Notes under the pieces: model-generated
Database searches by the model: none
The model's input: the letters and a program-made list of their open reading frames with translations, nothing else
Told to the model about the DNA's origin: nothing
Translations under genes and position numbers: made by a program
From: Renibacterium sp043789415
GTDB lineage: Bacteria; Actinomycetota; Actinomycetes; Actinomycetales; Micrococcaceae
DNA length: 17,689 nt
NCBI RefSeq assembly: GCF_043789415.1
Contig: NZ_JBDLLW010000005.1
Span: 1-17,689 of the forward strand
Direction: 5' to 3'
Part shown: one piece after another, positions 7,330 to 15,675 of the stretch
Position numbering within the stretch: the first letter of the stretch is position 1
Layout: every line of letters starts with the position of its first letter

Positions 7330-9146
7330 AGCAGACCTTCAAACCTCAATGACACGTCCTCCCCCAATTCGGCGATATCGCCATTGAGCAGCAGTGCCTG
7401 TTCGCCTTGCCCGAGTCTTCGCGGCGGCTGCCCTTCGCGGACCAGCACGGTGCCATTGGTCGCTTTGAGATCGATGAGCACGACGTCCCAGCCCTCCAGC
7501 CGCACCTCGACGTGGGAGCGCGAGATATCCCCGGCCTGGCTGCGCACCTGAACCAGCTTCGGCATCCCCTCGCCATTGACCCTGGAGACCGACGGCTGAC
7601 GCCCGACGACCAGAGATCGATCCAGATCGATGACTTCGCCGGTGGAGATCCGCATTTTGCCCAGCACAGGACGCCGCACCTGCCGAGGGTCACCGAGCAT
7701 CGGCTGCCCGCAATGCGCACAACGGGCATAGGTGGGCGGGCTGGCGTGGCCATTGGCACAGAGCCTGGCGAGCACCATGACCCCGGTGCCGGGGGCCGGC
7801 TGAGCGAGCTGGGGTTCCGTCGCCGGAGGCTCCGGGAGCTCCAGTTCACTGCGCATCACGGTGTGGCCATCGTGATCCGAGTCGTGGGCAGCTGAGGACG
7901 GCGCGGGCTGGGCTGCCTGGGCCAGTTCGGGGTGGGCCGCCAGTCCGGCCTGGGCTGAGGCCTCAGAGGGCGGCTGAGCGCTGGCTTTCATCCACGGCAC
8001 TGAATCGATCAGACCGCTCCCCTGGGGTGCAGGAGCCGCGACCGGAGCGATCGGGTTCAGCGGCTGGTAGTCCTGATCCGCGGTTGAGGCCGCACCGCGG
8101 GCCGCGGCAGGCAGGCTCGATGCAGAGTCAGGTTCCGGCAGCGCCCGAACCTGCTCGGAAACGGCTGAGGCCGAGCCGGGTAGCGGCAACTCAGCTTGAG
8201 CGTGGCTGAGCTGAGCTCCACTGATTTCCTCGTGCTCGGCGTCCTCATCGGCGCGGATCGCGGCGTCCTCGACCGAACGGGATACCGTGCGATCCCACAG
8301 ATGGTCGTAGCTCGTGGTGTTATCGGGCGCCTCGGTGACTAAGGGCTCATCGGCATCCGCAGCGACGTTCTGCGAGGTCGCAGCCGAGCCGGGTAGCGGA
8401 GCTTCCACAGCGGCCAGGTCGATATTCGGCGCAGCCGGCTCCGCGTCGTCGTGCTGCTCACTGACGTCGGAGCTGACCAGAGTCTGGCTCAGATCGTCTT
8501 CGCCCGGAGTCACCGGGGTCGCAGAGCTCTCAGGAAGCGGAGGCAGCTGCACCGGAGCGACAGGCAACCCCGGAACAAGAGGCGATATCGGGGCGATCAC
8601 TGTTTCCGGCAGAGACGACGGGCGGGCCTCCGCTGGCTGTCCGGGAATGGGCTGCCCGGCGTCAGTGTCTGAGGCAACGGCGGGCAGCGTGGCGGCTGGA
8701 GACACTCGCTGAGCCTGACCGATCTGCAGCGCAGAGAGCTTGACCACGCCCTCCGCGAGTGGCAGCAGGGCGGGAAGCTCGCTTGCCGCTCCCAGGTGCA
8801 GGGTGAAGAGATCGGCGGCGGGCAGCGAACGTTCGCTCCAAGTGGTCACTTCCCGACCGGAGACCTCGAGTTCCGTCTGTCCGCTGCGCACCGTGAGACT
8901 CATCTCGCCGCGCAGTACGGCGCGTGGCTGAGCGCCCACGGTGAGAATGCCGAAAGCGGGCATCCCGGTCAGTTCGGTACCGAAACTCGCGGTGACTTTA
9001 TTGAGGACCTCGTGAATCAGCGGTTTCTCACCGAGGAATTCCCAGAGTTCGCTAATGATCTCGCCTTGAGTGCTCTCGTCCAAGACGATCACGGTATCTG
9101 AGCGGACGACGCCGATCCACGGTCCCGGGGTGTAAGTGGTCTTCAT
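7326..9146 (-). CDS. Zinc-ribbon/FHA protein with long disordered linker
   Basis: A 606-residue cytoplasmic protein with three parts. The N-terminal 145 residues or so (MKTTYTPGPWIGVVRSD…) form an unrecognised globular domain. A Pro/Ala/Glu-rich low-complexity linker covers about 150-450 and repeats PLPGSA at 250-255 and 321-326. The C-terminal part has a zinc ribbon (C463, H467, C476, C479) and an FHA domain at about 495-605 with G515-R516, S542-x-S-H545 and N564-G565, so phospho-threonine binding looks intact. Thr sites TVSR (T287) and HTVMR (T429) are candidate kinase targets. It lies between the PP2C gene (4-nt gap) and the kinase gene (4-nt overlap) and is probably a scaffold or reader for the kinase. 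The ATG at 9146 was chosen because it immediately follows the upstream TAG; the frame extends upstream to 9281 inside the PP2C gene, but that part is basic and of non-native composition. An ATG at 9173 is a weaker alternative. Confidence 0.85.
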   Translation of the reverse strand: MKTTYTPGPWIGVVRSDTVIVLDESTQGEIISELWEFLGEKPLIHEVLNKVTASFGTELTGMPAFGILTVGAQPRAVLRGEMSLTVRSGQTELEVSGREVTTWSERSLPAADLFTLHLGAASELPALLPLAEGVVKLSALQIGQAQRVSPAATLPAVASDTDAGQPIPGQPAEARPSSLPETVIAPISPLVPGLPVAPVQLPPLPESSATPVTPGEDDLSQTLVSSDVSEQHDDAEPAAPNIDLAAVEAPLPGSAATSQNVAADADEPLVTEAPDNTTSYDHLWDRTVSRSVEDAAIRADEDAEHEEISGAQLSHAQAELPLPGSASAVSEQVRALPEPDSASSLPAAARGAASTADQDYQPLNPIAPVAAPAPQGSGLIDSVPWMKASAQPPSEASAQAGLAAHPELAQAAQPAPSSAAHDSDHDGHTVMRSELELPEPPATEPQLAQPAPGTGVMVLARLCANGHASPPTYARCAHCGQPMLGDPRQVRRPVLGKMRISTGEVIDLDRSLVVGRQPSVSRVNGEGMPKLVQVRSQAGDISRSHVEVRLEGWDVVLIDLKATNGTVLVREGQPPRRLGQGEQALLLNGDIAELGEDVSLRFEGLL

Positions 9147-9150
9147 GCTG

Positions 9151-10227
9151 CTACGCACCGTCCTCTGTGCCATCCGCTGCGTTTTTTGATTCGTCGAGCA
9201 GACCTTCGATGATATCCAGCGAGCTCTGCGCGGTCTCTCGCTCAGCCTGTTCCTCGATCGGCTGCCCGACTTCCGGCTCACCGTGCTGCGCTGACGCCAC
9301 CTCGGCTGCCGGCACTATCGGCAAGCCCCTGGGCAGGGTGTCCGTCTCGACGTCCAATCGAGGGGCCGTAGTCAGCAGATCGGCTTCCTGGAGCACATCG
9401 GTGGCATCGACCACGATCACCGTGACATTGTCCCGCCCACCGGAGCGGAGCGCCGCCTGCACCAGGGAATCCGAAGCTTCCTGCGGGTGCGCCAAGGTCG
9501 AGATGGTGCGAAAGATCTGCTCATCGGAGAGCTCGGAGGTGAGGCCGTCGGAGCAGATCAGATAGCGATCTCCGTCCTCAACCGGGATCAGCCAGTAATC
9601 GGCTTCGATGTCGTCGCCGGTGCCCAGCGCACGGGTGACGACGTGACGCCGCGGATGCACCAGGGCTTCCGCACTCGTGATGTGCCCGGCGTCCACGAGT
9701 TCCTGAACCTCCGAGTGGTCGACGCTGACCTGCTCGAAGGTGCCCTTGCTCAGCCGGTATGTCCTGGAGTCTCCGACATTGAAGACCAGCCAGTAGGGGC
9801 TGCCGCCCTCCTCGACCAGTACGACGCCGGTAGCGGTGGTTCCGGCCCTGGCATTGGTCAGTTCCCGGATCCGGGCGTCGGCCTGCAACAGGGCGAGCTG
9901 CACATCGCTCGCACTGGCACTGCGGCGTCCTGCGGCCAGCGCGGGCGATTCGCTCAGCGTCTTGATGCATTCATGCGAAGCGACTTCACCGGCTTCGTGC
10001 CCGCCCATGCCATCGGCCACCGCGAAAATCGGATCCACCGCCAGAAAAGAATCCTCATTGAGCTCGCGGCGCAATCCGCGATCCGTTTGATAACCGCATG
10101 TCACCGTGATCTGGTGCTGCGCAAGGTGCTCGCCGGGTTCGGCATCAACGGCTCCGGCAGGGGGCGTTTCACTGTTCTGCACGGTGTCGGCGTCATCGAG
10201 AGCGGGACGTCCCGCTTGTTCGCTCAT
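9151..10227 (-). CDS. PP2C-family Ser/Thr protein phosphatase (PstP-like), soluble
   Basis: Metal-dependent phosphatase that removes phosphate from Ser/Thr residues and probably opposes the neighbouring kinase. In 358 residues all PP2C signatures are present: R-x-x-NED (57-59), DGMGGHEAGE (72-81), GTTATGVVL (129-137), NVGDSRTYRL (150-159), SDGL (226-229) and GGRDNVTV (263-270). The metal-binding aspartates D59, D72, D227 and D266 are therefore intact. Unlike mycobacterial PstP it has no membrane helix; after the catalytic core (to about 275) comes an acidic, disordered tail of some 80 residues. The ATG at 10227 overlaps the upstream TGA as ATGA, which fixes the start; the longer open frame to 10374 lies inside the upstream FHA domain. 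There is only a weak Shine-Dalgarno, so translation is probably coupled. The stop is 4 nt before the next gene. Confidence 0.94.
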   Translation of the reverse strand: MSEQAGRPALDDADTVQNSETPPAGAVDAEPGEHLAQHQITVTCGYQTDRGLRRELNEDSFLAVDPIFAVADGMGGHEAGEVASHECIKTLSESPALAAGRRSASASDVQLALLQADARIRELTNARAGTTATGVVLVEEGGSPYWLVFNVGDSRTYRLSKGTFEQVSVDHSEVQELVDAGHITSAEALVHPRRHVVTRALGTGDDIEADYWLIPVEDGDRYLICSDGLTSELSDEQIFRTISTLAHPQEASDSLVQAALRSGGRDNVTVIVVDATDVLQEADLLTTAPRLDVETDTLPRGLPIVPAAEVASAQHGEPEVGQPIEEQAERETAQSSLDIIEGLLDESKNAADGTEDGA

Positions 10228-11705
10228 GCCCTGACCACGGTCAAGCTGCGATCCCCGAAGCGCACCGTGGAACCCACCGGGGCGAGCGCGGCGTCCCCCG
10301 CTACCAGCCGATTGACGGAGCCCTCGGCACTGACCACTGCGCTGCCATTGGTTGATTGGCGATCCGTGACCCACAGTCCTTCATCCGCGGTGCGGACGTG
10401 CAAATGGGTTTTGGAGATGGAGCGGCTCTCATCGGGAACCGCTATTAGCTGATCGATCACTTCACCATCGTATCCAGAGGGATTGCGACCGATCAGCGCA
10501 GCGCCGTCGAGATCGACGATTCTTCCGTCGTCGAAGAGCAGTTTGAAGCTCTGAGTGCTGGGCCGGGGGCGGAATTTGGTCTCCCCCGCGATCTCATCGG
10601 GGTGCGGCGCTCCCGGCGTCGGAGCCCAGGAGGCCGGTCCGGCGGGTTCAGCGGGAGGCTGCCACTGATTGGGGTTGTGCGAGGGCTGCTGCTGCGGTTC
10701 AAAGCCGGGAATCGGGCCCGACGGCGGGAAGGGCAGAGGCTGAACCGATTGAGTACCGCTCGGCTGGGCACCGCTCGGTGCTTGGAAACTCGACGGTCCT
10801 GGGACGCCAGAGTTCGGTTCCGGTGAGATCACCAGCGGCTGCTCAACTGGCTGATCGGGGGTCTGCACTGAAGATGAAGCTTGAGCTGACCGGTTACCGG
10901 CGACCGGCGAATTGACCGGCATCATGGCGGGCAGCTCGACCGGGGCGAAAGAAGCCGGGCCGTCGATGCCCCCGGAGGTCAGCGGGTCACGCCCGGCTTT
11001 GATGTCGAAGACCAAGGTGTGCGCGGCCTTGTCCTGCCAGCCCTGACGTTTGGCGTTCTTGTCCCAGAGATTGGAGATCATCACCAGTACACCGCCCACC
11101 ACGGCGAAAGCGAAGCCAATCGCAATGATCAGGTTTCGGACGAAGATGGCGAGCACACCAGCCCGCAGGCCCTTCATATCGGTGGTCCGCAAGCCCAGCA
11201 GGAGATTACCGAGGGTTTTTCCGGTGCGTGCCTCCCAGATCCAGAGCAGCACCCAGTACGCCAGGCTGAGCAGGCTCGCCGCACCGTACCAGATCAGGAA
11301 CCAGGTGGAATCAACACTGACGTCTTGATCATTGATCCGGGTGATCGAGATGTTGAGTACTCCGACGATGCCGCCCACGATGCTCAGCACGGCCGGGATC
11401 ACGGCGTCGATCAGCTTGGCGGCCAGGCGTTTGCCAGCGCTGGCACTGACCAAATTCAACCGGGCCATGTCTTCTCCAAGCTCGTCGATCTGCGGCGCCA
11501 CAAGCGGCCCCCTGCTATAGGGGGTAACCGGGATAATACCCGGAATCTGAATCTTACGAGCGTTTTCCTGGTCAGCTGGTTCCGCTGCTTGCTGGGTCGA
11601 GCGGCCCGCGCGGTTATAGACGGCGGCTCCGCACAGCGTGCAGAAGGAAGCACCGGGAGCCAGGGCTGTCCCGCAATTCCGGCAGCTCAGAGCGGCGGGG
11701 CTCAT
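10224..11705 (-). CDS. Zinc-ribbon / RDD membrane / FHA protein
   Basis: A 493-residue membrane protein. A zinc ribbon opens the protein (C8, C11, C22, C25). An RDD domain at about 88-237 carries the A-x-x-I-D segment near 95-100, three hydrophobic helices (about 99-119, 136-157 and 187-212) and the closing R-Q-G-W-Q-D-K-A-A motif. A Pro/Gln-rich linker follows. The C-terminal FHA domain (about 386-493) has G406-R407, S431-K-T-H434 and N453-G454 intact. Just before it lies ETKFR (T376), similar to the GarA-type phosphoacceptor that binds its own FHA domain when phosphorylated. Its role is probably a membrane-tethered phospho-Thr reader that recruits signalling or secretion partners; the RDD substrate, if any, is unknown. 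ATG at 11705 overlaps the upstream TGA, with strong GGGGGAGG at 11710-11717; the gene end overlaps the PP2C start. Confidence 0.88.
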   Translation of the reverse strand: MSPAALSCRNCGTALAPGASFCTLCGAAVYNRAGRSTQQAAEPADQENARKIQIPGIIPVTPYSRGPLVAPQIDELGEDMARLNLVSASAGKRLAAKLIDAVIPAVLSIVGGIVGVLNISITRINDQDVSVDSTWFLIWYGAASLLSLAYWVLLWIWEARTGKTLGNLLLGLRTTDMKGLRAGVLAIFVRNLIIAIGFAFAVVGGVLVMISNLWDKNAKRQGWQDKAAHTLVFDIKAGRDPLTSGGIDGPASFAPVELPAMMPVNSPVAGNRSAQASSSVQTPDQPVEQPLVISPEPNSGVPGPSSFQAPSGAQPSGTQSVQPLPFPPSGPIPGFEPQQQPSHNPNQWQPPAEPAGPASWAPTPGAPHPDEIAGETKFRPRPSTQSFKLLFDDGRIVDLDGAALIGRNPSGYDGEVIDQLIAVPDESRSISKTHLHVRTADEGLWVTDRQSTNGSAVVSAEGSVNRLVAGDAALAPVGSTVRFGDRSLTVVRA

Positions 11706-14281
11706 TCGCCCTCCCCCGGATGCCCAGTTCCCTGGTTATCAGGGGCGGTACCGGCGGAGTTGTTCGACTGAACGCCGAACTGCAGGGTTTCATCCTGCTG
11801 GGCAGCACCAGACCGCCGAGCTGTCGCGCCTTTCACGGTGGACGCCGAAGACCTCACGGCCAGTGCGACTCCCGCGTCGCTGAGCAGCGAGCGCGGTGAG
11901 AACCTGGCCCGGAAACGATGCCAGCGGCTCACCGAGGAGTTCATCTCCTTGAGCGAGTCGTCGACGATGGCCCAGAACCGGGTGACTTCCTGCTCACTCG
12001 GCTGCCCGGCGCCGAAGATCACCGAGTCCGCCCGCTCGGCGAGCGCCGTCGTCGTCGGTTGAGCGCTCGGGAAAGCCTCCACCAGGGTGCTCGCGGTCTC
12101 CCGGCGGGTCTGTTTGGGGTTCACCGCTGCGCCGAGATCGGTGGCCAGCGAGAGCATTTCGCTCCAGCCTCCACCGACGCGTTGCGCGGGGTCGCCTTCG
12201 CTGAACCGCTTCTTACGACGCCGTCTCTTCAGCAGGGCGATCACGATGAAGGGAATCGCCAAGATCACCAAGGGGATCGCGGCGATTCCGATAATGCTCA
12301 GAATCTGCCAGATCACGGCCCAGAAATCGGTCTTCTTCTGGTCGCTGTCCAGGGCTTCCGGGCTGCTGTCCGGGGGCAGCTCCGCTTGCTCCTGCGGCGG
12401 TGGCGGCGGCTGCAGCACCTGAGGCTTGGGCGAGGAGGCGTTCTGCGGATCCGGCGGATTGGGCACATGGTCTTTGTCCGGCGTGGGGTCAAAAGGCACC
12501 CAGCCGAAACCCTGGAAATTCACTTCGACCCAAGCATGAACATCCTGGCCTTTGATCTCCAGGCTGTTCGCGCCGTTACCGGCACCTTTAGGGTCGGGGT
12601 AGAAGCCCATCACAACTCGAGCGGGAATCCCGAGATGGTTGGCCATCAGCGCCGTGGTCACGGCGTACTGCTCATCATTGCCGACGATCTGCTTGCCGGA
12701 GAGGAAGCTGGTGATGCGTGCGGCTCCGTGCCCGGAGAGGCTGGGTACCTGCGGTGACACTCCGGTGCTGTATTTACCCGCCTGCCGGAAGTAGTTGACA
12801 AGGGCGTTGATCTTCTCGATCGGCGTTGAGGCGTCACCGATGATGTCATTGGCCTTGGCACTGATCACCTGCGGCACGTTCTCCAGTTTTGGCATCGTCA
12901 CGTTTCCGAAGCTCACATCGGTCAGCTGCTTGGGGTCTACCTTCTCAGGGAAGGCCACCGCGACGCTGTATTTATCGCCGCTTTGCACGCCGTCGAGCTT
13001 GACCGCGGTATCAGATTCACCGTTCAGGTACAGCGGGCTCTGCTGACCGTTGGCCTGCTGGTACTGCAGAGAACGAGCCACCCTGGCGTCCGGGATGTAG
13101 ACCCCGCTGTAGTCCTGCACGGTGAAGGAAAGATCGGTGGTGTTCGCACCGGTTGTGTCGCCGTTATTGAGCGCTTTCGGATCACCGATCGGTGCGAAGG
13201 CACCGGAACTTGGACCATCGACGTTGAAGACGATGCCGTCGTAGTCATCCAGTGCCGCGAGCCGCACCCGGGCGTCCTTGGGCAGCCCGTTCACGGTGAA
13301 GAGCACTTTGTCTTTATCGGTGTCCAGATAACGACGGAAGTCGGTGAGCGGCGAAGGCAGATTATGCGGGTCAAGCGGCGGGATCACCGCATCACGGAGC
13401 ACCTGCCGATCATCGGCCTGGGTGAGTGCGGGAGTCGCTGCCACCGTGACGCCACCGGCTAGCAGCACCACCACCGCTCCGGCGAGCAGCCTGCGATTTC
13501 GATCGGCCTTGGTGGCTGCAGGATTGCCGGACACCAGACCGTTGGGCACGGCGCCTTGCGTGAGGTTCTTAGGCACGGTGCTGTGTTGAGCGGCTTCCCT
13601 CCGATAGGCCAGCCAGGCCACCCCGCCGATGCCGAGCAGGGCGCCACGGATGAAGGGCAAGAACGCCTCGGAGGTGCCAAAGGCGATGCTCACGATGAAC
13701 AAAGCCAGTACGGGCAACATGGTCCAGTAAGGACGGCGCAACCGCCAGGCCAGGGTGCCCGCGACCACCGAGGTGAAGAGGGCGGAGAGGAAAGGCACCA
13801 CGAGCACGTCCACTGAGCTGCCTACCGGAGCGGCAATGGTAAGCAACTGCTTCCAGGAGAAGACGATACCGAGCAGCAGCCCGCGCAGCGACTGGCCGGT
13901 GGGGATGAAGCCGAGCAGGGATTCCTGCGGCGCCGCAAGCGGATTGCCGAGCAGCATATAGGCGACGAAACTCAGCGCCACCATAATGACCAGGCCGAGC
14001 CGCCAGTGCGCTCCCGCAGCGGCCAAGACCAGGCCGAGCAGCACCCCGCCCAGTCCGGCGACCAGGTACCGCGGGTCATTGCCGAAGGACGGCGCGAAGC
14101 CGAGCACCGCGAGGCCGAGCAGCACGAAGAGCACCCCGGCGTCCAGCCAGCTGCCGAACGCCCCGCGCCCGGCGAAGGCGGAGACCCTGGGCTTGACCGT
14201 TGCGGTTTTGGTTTTGACCGCTGTGCCGTTGGGCTGGCGACGTCGTCCGGCGGTGGCGGACTCAGCGTTCGGGCTGCTCAT
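11702..14281 (-). CDS. TgpA-like membrane protein with transglutaminase fold, apparent catalytic Cys missing
   Basis: An 859-residue membrane protein of the TgpA/transglutaminase-like type that commonly accompanies MoxR and DUF58. The N-terminal part holds about seven hydrophobic helices (47-225) and another at 265-284. A large extracytoplasmic region follows, with the transglutaminase-like core at about 485-605. A Pro-rich spacer, a final helix (about 655-684, then RRRRKKR) and a cytoplasmic tail resembling DUF4129 complete it. Of the papain-like triad, H582 (VHAWVEV) and D598 (FDPT) are present. The place where family members have Cys (G-D-C-x-x-Y-A) reads G534-N-D-E-Q-Y-A540, so Cys is replaced by Asp536. 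It may therefore be a non-catalytic binding module or use another nucleophile. The tail carries DETLQF (T832), a possible phosphosite. ATG at 14281 overlaps the upstream TGA, and the end overlaps the RDD/FHA start. Confidence 0.88.
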   Translation of the reverse strand: MSSPNAESATAGRRRQPNGTAVKTKTATVKPRVSAFAGRGAFGSWLDAGVLFVLLGLAVLGFAPSFGNDPRYLVAGLGGVLLGLVLAAAGAHWRLGLVIMVALSFVAYMLLGNPLAAPQESLLGFIPTGQSLRGLLLGIVFSWKQLLTIAAPVGSSVDVLVVPFLSALFTSVVAGTLAWRLRRPYWTMLPVLALFIVSIAFGTSEAFLPFIRGALLGIGGVAWLAYRREAAQHSTVPKNLTQGAVPNGLVSGNPAATKADRNRRLLAGAVVVLLAGGVTVAATPALTQADDRQVLRDAVIPPLDPHNLPSPLTDFRRYLDTDKDKVLFTVNGLPKDARVRLAALDDYDGIVFNVDGPSSGAFAPIGDPKALNNGDTTGANTTDLSFTVQDYSGVYIPDARVARSLQYQQANGQQSPLYLNGESDTAVKLDGVQSGDKYSVAVAFPEKVDPKQLTDVSFGNVTMPKLENVPQVISAKANDIIGDASTPIEKINALVNYFRQAGKYSTGVSPQVPSLSGHGAARITSFLSGKQIVGNDEQYAVTTALMANHLGIPARVVMGFYPDPKGAGNGANSLEIKGQDVHAWVEVNFQGFGWVPFDPTPDKDHVPNPPDPQNASSPKPQVLQPPPPPQEQAELPPDSSPEALDSDQKKTDFWAVIWQILSIIGIAAIPLVILAIPFIVIALLKRRRRKKRFSEGDPAQRVGGGWSEMLSLATDLGAAVNPKQTRRETASTLVEAFPSAQPTTTALAERADSVIFGAGQPSEQEVTRFWAIVDDSLKEMNSSVSRWHRFRARFSPRSLLSDAGVALAVRSSASTVKGATARRSGAAQQDETLQFGVQSNNSAGTAPDNQGTGHPGEGE
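11710..11717 (-). promoter_or_regulatory. Strong ribosome binding site of the RDD/FHA gene
   Basis: GGGGGAGG on the minus strand, 4 nt before the ATG at 11705 and inside the end of the transglutaminase-like gene. It confirms the overlapping start. Confidence 0.55.
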
Positions 14282-15621
14282 GCCGCCGCCTTTCGGAGGA
14301 TCAGGGCCAGATCGCTCAGCTCACCCAGGGTGAGCACTGTCAGATCGGCGATGTTATTGCGGCCGGCTTTGGCCCCTGGCAGGCAGCGGATGGCGAAGGT
14401 TCGCACCCCCGGTGGCACCGAAGCGGCTGCGGCACGGAGCTGGCTCGGGGTGACCAGGGAACCGACCACGAAGAACATCACCGAAGCGTTGGGCACGGCA
14501 TCGGACATCTCACGGGCCAGCTCCACCGAATCCTTGAGTCGGCTGCTGCCGTCGATCCGGGTCATATCGTCCATCAGGGTGCGCCCGGTGGCGCAGTGCA
14601 GCGGCCCGCGCTGGTTGTGCACGCTGAGTTCGCGCTGCTCCCGGATGGCCTGCCGACCGATCGAGGCGGCGGCGGAGATCGCCAGCTCGAAAGCCTCTTC
14701 GCTCTCGTATTCCGAGGTATTGATGCTCAGCGCGATGGCGATATGGGCCCGGCGGGTCTCCTCGAACTGCCGCACCATCAGCTTGCCGGTGCGCGCGGTG
14801 GTCTTCCAGTGGATGTGCCGCCGGTCGTCGCCGGGGATGTAATCACGCAGCGCGTGGAAGGAGACGTCTGCACTGGAGAGCTCGGTGGTGGGCAAGCCTT
14901 CCAGGTCTTTCAGGAAGCCCGCGGCGGAGCCGATCAGCGCGGTGGTGCGCGGGTGGACGTAGAGGTCAGTGGGCTCGGTCCAGAGCACCTGGCGGCGCAG
15001 CAGGCGCAGCGGGTCGGCGCGCACCGAGCGGACCGGTCCGACCACGATCACGGCGCGGCGCACCGTGGGAATGGTGAAGAGGTCTTCGTGGACTTGCTGG
15101 GGTTTCATCCTGGGCAGGTGGAATACCGCGGTGTTTCCGCCGACCGGAAGCTCCAGGCTGGCAGGCAGCAGGGGCCTGGTGGAGGTGTTGGAGACAGCGA
15201 CGCTGCCGACGGCCTGGTCCCCCACTGCGACCCGGGTGCGGGCCAGGTCGAGGTTGATGCCGTAGGAGGAGCGGCCCAAGATGAAGCCGACGGCGATCAG
15301 CAGCAGCAAGCTGCCGAGCAACGCGAGCGCCTGGGCTTCTTGCCAGCCGAAGGCGCTGCCCAGGATCCAGAGCGCGAGCACCACCACCAGTACCATCCAG
15401 CCGAGCGGGCTGATCGGGGCGACGATCGGTACGAGGTACCTCTTGATCCAGCCCCAGACCTTAGCCCAGATCGGTCCGAGGTACGCCTGCGCGACTTTGG
15501 CCGCTTCGCCGAAGATCGAAGCGGGGTGCAAGCGGGTGCGGCTGCCGTTCCGGTGGAACGGTTTGCGCAGCGTAGCCAGAGTGCTCGAGGCGAGCTTTGA
15601 GGCCGAGGAGCTGAGAGACAT
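14278..15621 (-). CDS. DUF58 membrane protein
   Basis: A 447-residue protein of the DUF58 family, the usual partner of MoxR ATPases. A basic N-terminal segment of about 70 residues precedes two transmembrane helices (73-91 and 98-115). A beta-rich extracytoplasmic-type region follows, then the DUF58 signature at about 254-290 (FHALRDYIPGDDRRHIHWKT, then MVRQFEET). The rest (about 292-445) has a von Willebrand A-like alternation, although a complete D-x-S-x-S metal site is not obvious (ALSINTSEY in its place). Its job in this locus is inferred: with MoxR it probably remodels or assembles a membrane or exported complex. The ATG at 15621 comes 48 nt after the MoxR stop, in a gap carrying tandem 14-bp repeats; the Shine-Dalgarno is weak (AGAAAG). 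Its TGA overlaps the next ATG. Confidence 0.9.
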   Translation of the reverse strand: MSLSSSASKLASSTLATLRKPFHRNGSRTRLHPASIFGEAAKVAQAYLGPIWAKVWGWIKRYLVPIVAPISPLGWMVLVVVLALWILGSAFGWQEAQALALLGSLLLLIAVGFILGRSSYGINLDLARTRVAVGDQAVGSVAVSNTSTRPLLPASLELPVGGNTAVFHLPRMKPQQVHEDLFTIPTVRRAVIVVGPVRSVRADPLRLLRRQVLWTEPTDLYVHPRTTALIGSAAGFLKDLEGLPTTELSSADVSFHALRDYIPGDDRRHIHWKTTARTGKLMVRQFEETRRAHIAIALSINTSEYESEEAFELAISAAASIGRQAIREQRELSVHNQRGPLHCATGRTLMDDMTRIDGSSRLKDSVELAREMSDAVPNASVMFFVVGSLVTPSQLRAAAASVPPGVRTFAIRCLPGAKAGRNNIADLTVLTLGELSDLALILRKAAA

Positions 15622-15633
15622 TGCGGGCTTTCT

Positions 15634-15675
15634 GCGAGTTCTTATCCGCGAGTTCTTATCCGCGAGGTCTTAGGC
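15634..15675. repeat. Three tandem 14-bp repeats across the moxR stop codon
   Basis: GCGAGTTCTTATCC occurs twice without mismatch at 15634-15647 and 15648-15661, and a third copy with three changes (GCGAGGTCTTAGGC) follows at 15662-15675. The third copy contains the TAA stop of the MoxR gene; on the minus strand every unit contributes TAA. The array fills most of the 48-nt gap to the DUF58 gene and probably arose by slippage duplication of the gene end. Confidence 0.85.

Noticed and set aside
8170..8399. Exact 17-bp repeat GCCGAGCCGGGTAGCGG at 8170-8186 and 8383-8399
   Set aside because: It encodes the PLPGSA motif in the same frame inside a low-complexity linker; coding repetition explains it better than a DNA element.
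9147..9281. Upstream extension of the zinc-ribbon/FHA gene by 45 codons
   Set aside because: The extra segment is Arg/Ser-rich, lies inside the PP2C coding region and is not like the folded N-terminus that begins at the ATG at 9146.
10228..10374. Upstream extension of the PP2C gene by 49 codons
   Set aside because: It overlaps the conserved end of the upstream FHA domain in another frame; the ATGA overlap at 10224-10227 gives a natural start.
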